From CAYZPB01 sp964568525 (GTDB lineage Bacteria > Bacillota > Bacilli > Tepidibacillales > Tepidibacillaceae), in NCBI GenBank assembly GCA_964568525.1, contig CAZMPM010000015.1:1-29718 (forward strand): DNA of 29,718 bases. Direction: 5' to 3'. The notes beneath the pieces are model-generated. The model did not search any database. It saw nothing but the letters and a program-made list of their open reading frames with translations, and had not been told where the DNA came from. The position numbers and the translations under genes were made by a program. Each line of letters opens with the position of its first letter. Positions within the stretch are counted from its first letter, which is position 1. Shown here piece by piece: positions 14,687 to 22,652 of the stretch.

Positions 14687-16373
14687 ATGGGTGTACGAAG
14701 CAAATCTTTTGTTAAGGGTGCCGCTATCCTGGCAGCTGCGTCATTAATATCTAAGCTGCTTGGAGCAATTTACCGTATCCCATATCAGAACATTGTTGGT
14801 GATGTGGGGTTAGCTGCCTATAATATGGTCTATCCCTTGTACAGCATATTATTGATAATAGCTACCGCCGGTTTTCCGTTAGCAATTTCGAAGATTGTTG
14901 CGGAACGTTTAACTTTAGGCGATAAAAACGGTGCAAAACGAGTCCTTTCGACTTCAGTTTCTGTGCTTACGATAACCGGTATCTTATTTTTCCTACTATT
15001 ATTTTTTGGTGCGGACTTTATCGCTCGTCTAATGGGTAATATTGAACTGGGAATTGTAATAAAAGGTGTCTCCTTTGCCCTGTTAATCGTTCCGGTTATG
15101 GCTGGTATCAGAGGTTATTATCAAGGACATCAATATATGATTCCGACTGCTTATTCACAGGTTGTTGAACAGATAGTTCGTGTTATAACAATTCTTGTTC
15201 TTTCCTATTATGCTGTTTCAGAAGGACTTGGAGTTTATTATGCGGCTGCTGGTGCAACCTTCGGAGCGTTTACAGGTGGTATTTTTGGCATATTGATATT
15301 ATTACTATTCTGGCGTGGCACGCGCAAGCTTACAGATGAGATTGCGGCTGAGGCTGATGAGCCTTATATTGGCGGGTTGACCAGTCGCTCACATATAATC
15401 GAGAAATTATTTTATTACTCAATACCGATTGCTCTGGGCTCAATTTTCTTGCCGTTATTGGGGCTAGTTGATTCTTTCACAGTAACAAATATCTTAAAAC
15501 AGACAATATTGAATGCTGAAAATATTTTTGGCAGCTACATAAAAATGAACTCGCTCACCACTTTCGCGGAGTACTGGTTTGGAATCTATTCACGTGGACA
15601 GGCGGTGGTGCAGTTTGCAGCGTTTTTTGCGACGGCACTTGCGATTGCGCTGGTTCCCTCAATCACGGAAAGTAAGATTAAGGATGATATAGCCAACTTA
15701 AATCGACGCTCGGAGTTGGCGCTAAGAATTACTCTGTTACTTGGTTTACCGGCGGCAGCTGGTATTATTGCTTTAGCTGAGNNNNNNNNNNCCTATCAAT
15801 ATCTTACTCTATAAGGATGGCACCGGCTCAGTCACATTGGCAATCTATGCTTTGGTAGTGATTTTTTCAACGCTGTTTGTTACTTCGTCGGGGATATTGC
15901 AGGGGATTGGCAAGGTCATGTTGCCTGCTCAGCACCTTTTTGTCGGTATTACGATTAAGATTATTTTTAATATTATATTAGTCTATTATATTGGCATCAA
16001 CGGTGCAGTTATTGCTACGATACTTGCTTACCTAGTGGCCTCGTACTTGAACTTAAGGGCGCTTACCAAGCACACGAGTTTACAGGTGAACTGGGAAAAT
16101 TTCTTTTTTAAACCGATTGCAGCTACGCTGATTATGGGGATTGTAGTGTATTTGACACGGATTGGTATAGTCTATCTATTTGAACCATATATCTCTTCAG
16201 CTCGTTTATTAATGTTGATTGTAGCGCTTGTCTGTATAACTGTCGGCATGGTCGTATATGGGGTCAGCCTATTTACTACGGGCTCATTAACAAGGAGTGA
16301 CTTAGCAGAAATCCCGATATATGGGAAGAAGCTAATTAGAATAACTGAAAAATTCAGAATCCTGAAAGACTAG
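14687..16373 (+). CDS. Polytopic polysaccharide/lipid flippase of the SpoVB/YabM (MOP/MVF) family, split by an assembly gap
   Basis: A multi-span membrane protein with the family N-terminus: K-G-A-A-I-L-A-A-A-S-L-I-S-K-L-L-G, Y-R-I-P-Y-Q and G-L-A-A-Y-N-M-V-Y-P-L-Y. B. subtilis has yabM at this position. Relatives (SpoVB, MurJ/Amj functional group) export lipid-linked glycans; the substrate here is unknown. The ATG at 14687 is favoured because GAGGG (14676-14680) precedes it; an in-frame ATG at 14666 lies 11 bases from the predicted transcript start without a ribosome site. Ten N (15782-15791) shift the frame and split the reading frame in two. Before the gap the protein reads I-I-A-L-A-E, and from base 15792 it reads P-I-N-I-L-L-Y-K-D-G. 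Joining them directly restores an intact protein of about 558 residues. The break is therefore most likely an assembly artefact, not a pseudogene. Confidence 0.85.
15782..15791. other. Scaffold gap (10 N) inside the flippase gene
   Basis: Ten N are a placeholder. The flanking coding frames require the true missing length to be a multiple of three, possibly zero, so the ten-base pad itself creates the apparent frameshift. Confidence 0.95.
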
Positions 16374-16383
16374 GTGTTAAACT

Positions 16384-17847
16384 ATGGAGAAGAAAATTAT
16401 AATAGTTGGTTTAGGTTCGGGCGATGAGAATCGCCTGAGTTTAGGAGCACTTAAGGAACTACGGTCTGGGAGACACGTCTTTTTAAGGACGAAACTGCAT
16501 CCGGTAGTTAATTTTCTGCGGGAGGAAGGAATAGCTTACAGAAGTTTCGATAGATTATATGAGAGCGCAGATAGTTTTGAGGAGGTCTATCAAAAACTTG
16601 TGGAGGAGTTGCTAACTGAGGTTGATTCGCTTGGAGAGATTGTCTATGCGGTGCCAGGGAATCCACTGGTGGCAGAGCGGACAGTGCAAGTGCTTATTTC
16701 TTTGGAGAGAGCGACTGGCGTTAAAGTGCAGGTAATTGGCGGCGAGAGTTTTATTGATACATTTTTTGAAAGTTTACGAATTGACCCAGTGGATGGGTTT
16801 ATGCTCCTAAATGGCGAGGAGTTTAGCGCTAAGCAGCTTAACTCGGAGATAAATACGCTAATTGCTCAGGTTTATAATCAGGCAGTAGCATCACTCGTTA
16901 AACTTGAATTAATGGAATATAATCCAGATGACTATATCAGTTATGATGTGGAAAATCTGGGGATAGCTGAGACTGAACGAATTGCTGGGTTACCATTGTT
17001 TGAGCTAGACCGTGAACCGACGCGTTTTCACAATTTAAGTTCAGTTTTTGTTCCGCAAAATCATGAGCCGCTAATTATTAAACGAGATTTGGCTCAGTTG
17101 CTTGAAATGATTCGAGTGCTACGTGGCCCCAATGGCTGTCCATGGGACCGTGTGCAGACGCATCAGTCAATTCGCAAAAATTTGATTGAAGAGACTTATG
17201 AACTTGTTGAAACAATTGATCAGCTTGATTACGATTCCATGGCTGAGGAGTTGGGTGATGTTTTTTTACAGGTGATTCTTCATAGTTTAATGGCTGAAGA
17301 AGAGGGGTATTTCAATCTTTATGATGTTATTGAGGAGCTGATGAGCAAGCTAATTCGTCGTCACCCGCATGTCTTTGGCGATGCGATTGCCAGCAAAGAG
17401 GATGAGGCGCGTGCTGAGTGGGAACGGATTAAAGCCGAGGAGAACGCTGATAGTCCTATTAGGCGTGAATCTGTGTTAGACGGGATACCGATTGACCTCC
17501 CTGAAACTTACAAAGCACTGAAACTACAGAAAAAAGCGGCTAAGGTCGGTTTTGACTGGAGCGAAGTTGCAGATGTTTATGATAAAATAGAAGAAGAGCT
17601 AGCGGAGGTTAATTCAGCAACTGGTGATGAGCTAGTCGGTGAGATTGGTGATGTTTTGTTCGCGGTGATAAACTTAGCGCGTTTCAAAAAGGTTGACCCT
17701 GAAGAGGCGCTGGCGATTACTAACCGAAAATTTACGAAGCGTTTTAAATATATTGAAGAGCAGCTGAAGGAACAGGGAGTAGCCATCGATGATGCTGGCC
17801 TCGAATTGATGGATAAACTCTGGAATGAAGCTAAGAAAGTCGAATAG
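16384..17847 (+). CDS. yabN: YabN: tetrapyrrole-methylase domain fused to MazG nucleotide pyrophosphohydrolase
   Basis: The 487-residue fusion matches Bacillus YabN in length and layout. Residues 1 to about 225 form a tetrapyrrole-methylase-fold domain of unknown substrate (V-G-L-G-S-G-D, A-V-P-G-N-P-L-V-A-E). From residue 246 (L-R-G-P-N-G-C-P-W-D) the first MazG domain begins, with E-E-T-Y-E-L-V-E and E-E-L-G-D-V-F-L-Q as the metal-binding ExxE/ExxD set. A second, weaker MazG half (from about 375) has E-E-E-L-A-E and E-I-G-D-V-L-F. MazG hydrolyses (d)NTPs to NMPs and removes damaged nucleotides. The ATG at 16384 has AGGTG seven bases upstream, overlapping the flippase stop. It lies in the flippase-rqcP-divIC run, as in B. 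subtilis. Confidence 0.95.
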   Translation: MEKKIIIVGLGSGDENRLSLGALKELRSGRHVFLRTKLHPVVNFLREEGIAYRSFDRLYESADSFEEVYQKLVEELLTEVDSLGEIVYAVPGNPLVAERTVQVLISLERATGVKVQVIGGESFIDTFFESLRIDPVDGFMLLNGEEFSAKQLNSEINTLIAQVYNQAVASLVKLELMEYNPDDYISYDVENLGIAETERIAGLPLFELDREPTRFHNLSSVFVPQNHEPLIIKRDLAQLLEMIRVLRGPNGCPWDRVQTHQSIRKNLIEETYELVETIDQLDYDSMAEELGDVFLQVILHSLMAEEEGYFNLYDVIEELMSKLIRRHPHVFGDAIASKEDEARAEWERIKAEENADSPIRRESVLDGIPIDLPETYKALKLQKKAAKVGFDWSEVADVYDKIEEELAEVNSATGDELVGEIGDVLFAVINLARFKKVDPEEALAITNRKFTKRFKYIEEQLKEQGVAIDDAGLELMDKLWNEAKKVE

Positions 17848-17860
17848 CGGGGTTAAAATA

Positions 17861-18121
17861 ATGAGAATAGACAAATTTCTTAAGGTTTCGCGAATTATAA
17901 AAAGAAGAACTGTTGCCAAGGAATTAACGGATAATGGGCGGGCACACATTAATGGCAGGGTAGCTAAAGCTGGCAGTACCGTAAAAGTTGGAGACGTAAT
18001 TACGCTACATTTCGGTGGAAAGGATCATAATTTTCGTGTCAAAGATTTAAAAGAGACGACGAAAAAGGAAGAAGCGTTAGAGATGTATGAGATTATTGGA
18101 GAGGAAGAAGATGGCAAGTAG
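17861..18121 (+). CDS. rqcP: RqcP (YabO), S4-domain ribosome-associated quality control factor
   Basis: The 86-residue protein is the same length as B. subtilis YabO/RqcP and starts with the same block, M-R-I-D-K-F-L-K-V-S-R-I-I-K-R-R-T. This is the RNA-binding S4 fold. RqcP works with RqcH on stalled 50S subunits to add alanine tails to nascent chains. The ATG at 17861 is chosen because of GGGG at 17849-17852 and the family N-terminus; an in-frame ATG at 17825 lies inside yabN and would add 12 unlikely residues. The C-terminus carries D-L-K-E-T-T-K-K-E-E-A. Its last 11 bases overlap divIC. The sporulation genes yabP and yabQ, which usually follow, are absent. Confidence 0.95.
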   Translation: MRIDKFLKVSRIIKRRTVAKELTDNGRAHINGRVAKAGSTVKVGDVITLHFGGKDHNFRVKDLKETTKKEEALEMYEIIGEEEDGK

Positions 18122-18410
18122 TAAAGAGAGTGTTTTTAAGAGAAAACGAGTAAAGTTATTGATTGTGATTCTGCTTGTTTTTGTAATATGGGCGGGTTGG
18201 ACTCTGTACGGGCAATGGGTGGATCTCAACAAAACGAAGGCTGAAATGGCGGAGCTGAAGCTTTTGGAAGAACGGATTTTTAGTGAAAGAGCCAAATTAG
18301 AACGTGAGAAGATTTTATTAAACAACTATGATTACATTGCTGAGATTGCGCGTGAATATTATTTTATGTCAAAACCGGGGGAAATTATCATTATCTCACC
18401 TGGCGAATAA
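18111..18410 (+). CDS. divIC: DivIC/FtsB-type septum formation initiator
   Basis: A 99-residue bitopic protein: short basic cytoplasmic N-terminus (K-R-K-R-V-K at 10-15), one transmembrane helix at about 15-34, then a heptad-rich coiled coil (about 37-72) and a small conserved end (A-R-E-Y-Y-F-M-S-K-P-G-E). DivIC pairs with FtsL and DivIB in the divisome. The ATG at 18111 has GGAGAGG (18098-18104) within rqcP. An ATG at 18087 would add eight residues and is less likely. It overlaps rqcP by 11 bases and is the last gene of this unit. No terminator is obvious before the next promoter. Confidence 0.92.
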   Translation: MASSKESVFKRKRVKLLIVILLVFVIWAGWTLYGQWVDLNKTKAEMAELKLLEERIFSERAKLEREKILLNNYDYIAEIAREYYFMSKPGEIIIISPGE

Positions 18411-18419
18411 TAATTCATA

Positions 18420-18449
18420 TTGACTTTAATTGATTTTATTAGGTATAAT
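18420..18449 (+). promoter_or_regulatory. Sigma-A promoter of the S1-domain gene
   Basis: -35 TTGACT (18420-18425), 18-base spacer, -10 TATAAT (18444-18449, perfect). The predicted start near 18456 is followed by AAGGAGGAAG (18481-18490) before the ATG at 18500. Confidence 0.7.
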
Positions 18450-18499
18450 CGCTTTAATCTCTAGTATTATCTAATTATATAAGGAGGAAGTTTTTATTT

Positions 18500-18937
18500 A
18501 TGTCAATTGAGGTTGGCAGTACACATGAGGGCAAGGTAACGGGTATTACTGAATTTGGTGCTTTTATTGAGTTGACAACGGGAGAGACTGGCTTAGTACA
18601 TATTTCGGAGATTGCCGATACATATGTCAAAGACATTAAGGATCATCTAAAAATAGATCAAGTCGTCAATGTGCGCGTTATTAATATTGAAAAGAATGGA
18701 AAGATTGGTCTATCTTTAAAGGCGTATAAAAAAGAATCTGAAGGTCCAGCTAAACAAGTAAGAAAATCGCCAAAACCTGGCGGAGAACGGACAACAGGAA
18801 GACCGCCACAACGCGAAGTGTCACAGTCGTTTGATGATAAGCTAAATATATTTTTGCGTGACAGCGAAGAGCGACTATCAAATCTTAAAAAGAGCACGGA
18901 TTCCAAAAGAGGCGGACGCGGAGCGAAACGCAATTAA
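18500..18937 (+). CDS. yabR: S1-domain RNA-binding protein (YabR-like)
   Basis: A 145-residue protein with one S1/OB domain at about 5-75 (E-G-K-V-T-G-I-T-E-F-G-A-F-I-E, G-L-V-H-I-S-E-I, I-G-L-S-L-K). A basic, low-complexity linker with K-P-G-G, R-P-P and similar repeats follows, ending in R-G-G-R-G-A-K-R-N. This is the YabR pattern. It binds RNA, probably on the ribosome or mRNA, with no defined specific role. The ribosome site AAGGAGG is strong. The position between divIC and tRNA-Met is the same as in B. subtilis. A tRNA promoter begins five bases after its stop. Confidence 0.93.
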   Translation: MSIEVGSTHEGKVTGITEFGAFIELTTGETGLVHISEIADTYVKDIKDHLKIDQVVNVRVINIEKNGKIGLSLKAYKKESEGPAKQVRKSPKPGGERTTGRPPQREVSQSFDDKLNIFLRDSEERLSNLKKSTDSKRGGRGAKRN

Positions 18938-18942
18938 GACAG

Positions 18943-18971
18943 TTGACAGAGATTTATTGATATATTATACT
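18943..18971 (+). promoter_or_regulatory. Strong sigma-A promoter of tRNA-Met
   Basis: -35 TTGACA (18943-18948, perfect), 17-base spacer, -10 TATACT (18966-18971). The predicted start near 18978 lies about 34 bases before the mature tRNA. Confidence 0.8.
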
Positions 18972-19011
18972 TACTTCCATTGACTAAGCTAGGGTGATTA
19001 GTAAGTAACAT

Positions 19012-19088
19012 GGCGGTGTAGCTCAACTGGCTAGAGCGTGCGGTTCATACCCGCAAGGTTGGGGGTTCAATTCCCTCCGCCGCTACCA
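19012..19088 (+). tRNA. tRNA-Met (anticodon CAT), elongator type
   Basis: A 77-base cloverleaf with encoded CCA (19086-19088). The acceptor stem GGCGGTG pairs with CGCCGCT using two wobble pairs; the D arm has GCTC/GAGC, the anticodon stem is TGCGG/CCGCA and the loop TTCATAC carries CAT. The T arm has GGGGG/CCCTC with loop TTCAATT. G1-U72 and the overall sequence resemble the B. subtilis elongator tRNA-Met found at the same spot. It lacks the C1-A72 mismatch and GGG/CCC anticodon stem of initiators. CAT tRNAs can also be tRNA-Ile2 (the TilS substrate), but the body matches Met better. Confidence 0.9.
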
Positions 19089-19098
19089 ATTTTAAAAT

Positions 19099-19123
19099 AA
19101 CACGTCGTAAGGGCGTGTTTTTT
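19099..19123 (+). terminator. Rho-independent terminator of tRNA-Met
   Basis: AACACG (19099-19104) pairs with CGTGTT (19114-19119), optionally extended by T-G and C-G pairs into the loop, with T run 19118-19123. It begins 11 bases after the tRNA CCA end. Confidence 0.8.
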
Positions 19124-19124
19124 G

Positions 19125-19153
19125 TTATTATAATAGATAGAATTTAATATAAT
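19125..19153 (+). promoter_or_regulatory. Possible sigma-A promoter of tilS
   Basis: A perfect -10 TATAAT (19148-19153) sits 17 bases from a poor -35 TTATTA (19125-19130), directly after the tRNA terminator. The predicted start near 19160 is upstream of the tilS ribosome site. Confidence 0.4.
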
Positions 19154-19190
19154 ACTGGGTACAAGAGAAATTTTTAGTGGAGTGGTCATA

Positions 19191-20567
19191 ATGTTAAAAA
19201 CGATTGCACAGACAATTAGAAGTGAGCAGCTGACTGTAAACGACAAACCAATTATTGTCGCTGTTTCTGGTGGGGCGGATTCGATGGTATTACTTGACGC
19301 ACTGACCCAGCTGGTAAGGAATCGCTTAATCGTCGCACACCTCAATCATCAATTTCGTGGCGAGGTTGCGATTAGCGATGCGGATTTTGTGCGCGCAGAA
19401 TGTGACAAAAGGGGCATCATCTGCGTAGTTCGCGAAATTGACGTACCAGCCGAGATGGAGCGCGCGGGAACTGGTGCACAGGAAACAGCGCGTAGTGTTC
19501 GCTATCAATTTTTGTATGAGATGGCACGCGAGTATGGTGCGGGTGCAGTGGCATTCGGGCATAATGCAGATGATCAGGCGGAAACAGTGCTTATGCGCAT
19601 CATTCGTGGAACAGGGATGTATGGTTTGAGCGGTATCCCTTATAAACGAGAACATGAGGGGATTATGCTTGTTCGGCCTTTACTTGATGTAACTCGTCAG
19701 CAGATTGAGCAGTATGCGGAGGAACGAGGCCTAGAATATATAACTGATCAGAGCAATTTTGCTGTGAAATATTTTCGCAATTTGACGAGGATTGAGATAA
19801 TGCCTTATCTCGAAAAGCATAATCCGCAATTAAGCAATAGTTTACGACAGTTGGCAGAGATAGCCCGTGACGAGAATCACTATATGGATGCTGTCGCAAG
19901 TGCTTATATTAAAGAGGCAGTAAGGCGTGACAATAAGAGATTGGAATTGGATGTTAGGGAACTTGTTAAGTTAGATGTGGCAATTAAGCGTCGGGTAGTT
20001 CATCTGTTATTGAAGGAGTTCCGCATGCGCCAAGAAACAACTTATCGAAACATTGAAGACATCATTCAACTTGCAGCCAATCCATCTCCATCAAAAAGTC
20101 TTGATCTTGCAGGTGTCAAAGTTTATCGCCAATATCACAACCTTGTTTTTAAACAAGCGTCTAAAGATATACAGAGAGAGTATTCGTATTCTGTGGCAAT
20201 TCCTTCTGAAATGTATATCGCTGAGCTGGATCAGACTGTAAAAGTAACACTGACCGATAAAAGAAAGAGCCATACTGGTGAGTTTGAATCAGCATTAATA
20301 GAGGTTTTCGATCGAGCGAAACTGGTTACAGATGTCTTAATCGTACGATCTCGCGCCGACGGAGACCGGATTGAACTAATTGGCGTTGATGGAAGGACCA
20401 AGCTTAAAGATTTATTTATTAATATGAAGGTACCTCAGGATAGGAGAGAATTTCAACCGATTGTTTCTGATGGAGAACGTATTTTGTGGCTGCCGGGTTT
20501 AAGGCGTTCACAACATGCTTTGGTGGATGAGCTGACGCAAGAATTTATCTACGTACAATTTAAGTAG
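19191..20567 (+). CDS. tilS: tRNA(Ile)-lysidine synthase TilS
   Basis: TilS changes C34 of tRNA-Ile2 (CAT) to lysidine so that it reads AUA as Ile. The PP-loop S-G-G-A-D-S is at residues 26-31, followed by H-L-N-H-Q-F-R-G and G-H-N-A-D-D-Q-A-E-T, the synthase-specific block. The C-terminal TilS domain (about 370-450) has R-S-R-A-D-G-D-R-I, K-L-K-D-L-F-I and P-G-L-R-R-S. The ATG at 19191 follows GTGGAG with good spacing; the GTG at 19182 would add three residues. Length 458 is normal. In most Bacillota hpt follows tilS; here it is missing and 106 bases lead directly to ftsH. Confidence 0.96.
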   Translation: MLKTIAQTIRSEQLTVNDKPIIVAVSGGADSMVLLDALTQLVRNRLIVAHLNHQFRGEVAISDADFVRAECDKRGIICVVREIDVPAEMERAGTGAQETARSVRYQFLYEMAREYGAGAVAFGHNADDQAETVLMRIIRGTGMYGLSGIPYKREHEGIMLVRPLLDVTRQQIEQYAEERGLEYITDQSNFAVKYFRNLTRIEIMPYLEKHNPQLSNSLRQLAEIARDENHYMDAVASAYIKEAVRRDNKRLELDVRELVKLDVAIKRRVVHLLLKEFRMRQETTYRNIEDIIQLAANPSPSKSLDLAGVKVYRQYHNLVFKQASKDIQREYSYSVAIPSEMYIAELDQTVKVTLTDKRKSHTGEFESALIEVFDRAKLVTDVLIVRSRADGDRIELIGVDGRTKLKDLFINMKVPQDRREFQPIVSDGERILWLPGLRRSQHALVDELTQEFIYVQFK

Positions 20568-20616
20568 AAATTCAGATTTTGGACAAAAAGGATTGCATTT
20601 TCCAAGAAAAAGTCTA

Positions 20617-20645
20617 TTGTTATAAGTTTTTCTTTTTGATACAAT
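20617..20645 (+). promoter_or_regulatory. Sigma-A promoter of ftsH
   Basis: -35 TTGTTA (20617-20622), 17-base spacer, -10 TACAAT (20640-20645). The start is predicted near 20652, with GAGGAGG (20660-20666) as the ribosome site for the ATG at 20674. Confidence 0.55.
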
Positions 20646-20657
20646 ACAATAGTATTG
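20642..20657 (+). promoter_or_regulatory. Perfect inverted repeat at the ftsH promoter start
   Basis: CAATAC (20642-20647) and GTATTG (20652-20657) form a perfect repeat around AATA. It overlaps the -10 box and the predicted transcription start, where a repressor would act. No known operator is recognised. Confidence 0.3.
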
Positions 20658-20673
20658 CAAGAGGAGGCATAGA

Positions 20674-22551
20674 ATGAAATTTTCAAATAGAAGTGTATGG
20701 TTTTATTTAGTTCTGTTGCTAATAATAATTGGGCTTGTAAGTGTTCTTGCAACTCCAACTGCTAGCTTAGAACAAATACCATATACACAATTCCAAAAAG
20801 AATTAGATGAAGGTAAATATAGCTCTGTTCAGGTGAGCCCGACTGGCTTAACTTATACTGTTGAGGCAACCTATCGAGATGGTACCGGAAAGAAAGTAAG
20901 CAGTATCGCTCCATTTAGCGAAGCATCGCTTGTTGAATTAACGAAAAAAGCTGGAGTAACTGTAAATTTTGTGGAGCAGGCAGAACCTTCTGTTTGGGCT
21001 ACGCTTTTAATGACAATGGTTCCGTTTCTACTGATATTTTTGCTGTTTTTCTTCCTAATTAATCAGTCGCAAGGTGGCGGCAACAAAGTGATGAGCTTTG
21101 GTAAAAGCCGTGCGAAGCTTTACAATGAGGAGAAGAAGAAGGTTACATTCGAGGATGTTGCCGGCGTTGATGAAGAGAAAGAAGAATTAGAGGAGATTGT
21201 TGATTTTCTACAAGATCCGCGTAAATATGTTACATTAGGTGCGAAAATACCTAAGGGGGTCCTTTTAGTTGGTCCTCCGGGAACAGGTAAAACTTTACTA
21301 GCACGAGCGGTTGCAGGCGAAGCTGGAGTGCCGTTCTATAGCATTAGCGGCTCTGACTTTGTTGAGATGTTCGTTGGTGTGGGTGCTTCAAGGGTTCGTG
21401 ACTTATTCGATACTGCGAAGAAGAATGCGCCTTGTATCATTTTTATTGATGAGATTGACGCAGTTGGTCGTCAACGTGGTGCAGGTCTTGGTGGCGGACA
21501 TGATGAGCGTGAACAGACATTAAACCAGTTATTAGTTGAGATGGATGGTTTCGGCGATAACGAGGGTGTTATTATTATTGCTGCTACTAACCGTGCTGAC
21601 ATACTTGATCCGGCGTTATTACGTCCAGGACGTTTCGACCGACATATTTATGTAGATCGACCTGATGTAAGAGGTCGCGAGGCAATCCTCAAAGTACATG
21701 CTCGGAATAAACCGCTGGCTGGCGATATTGATTTTAACGTTATTGCTCGACGTACTCCTGGGTTTACTGGTGCGGACTTAGAAAATCTACTAAACGAGGC
21801 TGCGTTATTGGCTGCCCGTCTTAACAAAACTGAGATTACTATGGTCGAGATTGATAATGCAATCGACCGCGTAATTGCAGGACCAGAGAAGAAAAGTAGA
21901 ATTATTAGTGAAAAAGAGAAAAACATCGTTGCTTATCATGAGAGTGGACATGCAATTGTCGGCTATCATTTAGAGAGTGCGGACGAGATTCATAAGGTTA
22001 CAGTAATTCCGCGCGGGAATGCTGGCGGTTATACAGTAATTTTACCGAAAGAAGATCGCTCATTTATGACCAAGCCTGAGCTACTACATAAGATTATGGG
22101 ATTATTGGCTGGACGCGTAGCTGAGGAGGAAGTACTTCACGAAATTAGCACCGGTGCATATAATGACTTTCAACGTGCAACGGAAATTGCTAGAAGGATG
22201 GTTACTGAATTTGGGATGAGTGAGAAGTTGGGACCAATGCAATTTGGAAAACAACAGAGCGAAGTTTTCCTGGGTCGTGACTATTCTAGTGAGCCAAGCT
22301 ACAGTGATAAAACTGCCTATGCGATAGACGTTGAAGTTAAGGACATAATTGATAAGTGCTATGCGCAGACTAAAGAGATTGTCGAGAAATATCGTGATGA
22401 ACTTGATTTAATTGCACAGGCATTGATGATTAAAGAAACGCTAGATGCCGCAGATATTAAAAAGCTGATGGACGATGGTAAGTTTGGTGACGAAGAGCTT
22501 GATAATCAGGTGCAAGCAAGAATAAGGGAGTTTCGCACAGCGACATCTTAA
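20674..22551 (+). CDS. ftsH: ATP-dependent zinc metalloprotease FtsH
   Basis: A 625-residue membrane AAA protease that degrades misfolded membrane proteins and regulators. TM1 is at about 8-27 and TM2 at about 108-130, with the FtsH extracytoplasmic domain between them. The AAA module has Walker A G-P-P-G-T-G-K-T (200-207), Walker B D-E at 259-260 and the second region of homology near A-A-T-N-R. The zinc site is H-E-S-G-H (422-426), and D498 in N-D-F-Q-R-A-T is the likely third ligand. The C-terminus is shorter than in some homologues but complete. It has its own promoter and a strong terminator, so it is monocistronic. Confidence 0.98.
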   Translation: MKFSNRSVWFYLVLLLIIIGLVSVLATPTASLEQIPYTQFQKELDEGKYSSVQVSPTGLTYTVEATYRDGTGKKVSSIAPFSEASLVELTKKAGVTVNFVEQAEPSVWATLLMTMVPFLLIFLLFFFLINQSQGGGNKVMSFGKSRAKLYNEEKKKVTFEDVAGVDEEKEELEEIVDFLQDPRKYVTLGAKIPKGVLLVGPPGTGKTLLARAVAGEAGVPFYSISGSDFVEMFVGVGASRVRDLFDTAKKNAPCIIFIDEIDAVGRQRGAGLGGGHDEREQTLNQLLVEMDGFGDNEGVIIIAATNRADILDPALLRPGRFDRHIYVDRPDVRGREAILKVHARNKPLAGDIDFNVIARRTPGFTGADLENLLNEAALLAARLNKTEITMVEIDNAIDRVIAGPEKKSRIISEKEKNIVAYHESGHAIVGYHLESADEIHKVTVIPRGNAGGYTVILPKEDRSFMTKPELLHKIMGLLAGRVAEEEVLHEISTGAYNDFQRATEIARRMVTEFGMSEKLGPMQFGKQQSEVFLGRDYSSEPSYSDKTAYAIDVEVKDIIDKCYAQTKEIVEKYRDELDLIAQALMIKETLDAADIKKLMDDGKFGDEELDNQVQARIREFRTATS

Positions 22552-22566
22552 TGAGAAATAGTATTG

Positions 22567-22596
22567 AAAAGATATCTGCGAAGATATCTTTTTTTT
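22567..22596 (+). terminator. Rho-independent terminator of ftsH
   Basis: An 11-pair perfect stem (22567-22577 with 22582-22592) closes a GCGA tetraloop of the GNRA class and runs into T's ending at 22596. Each arm contains the palindrome AGATATCT. Confidence 0.93.
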
Positions 22597-22652
22597 ATCA
22601 AAAAGGTTAAGATTATCATATAAACATAAGATTAATAAAGAGGGTGGATAAT

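Noticed and set aside
15782..16373. Flippase as a pseudogene or two genes
   Set aside because: The frame break coincides exactly with ten N; the protein is continuous if the pad is removed.
19012..19088. Initiator tRNA-fMet or tRNA-Ile2
   Set aside because: There is no C1-A72 mismatch and no three G-C pairs in the anticodon stem as in initiators; the body resembles Bacillus elongator Met, not tRNA-Ile2.
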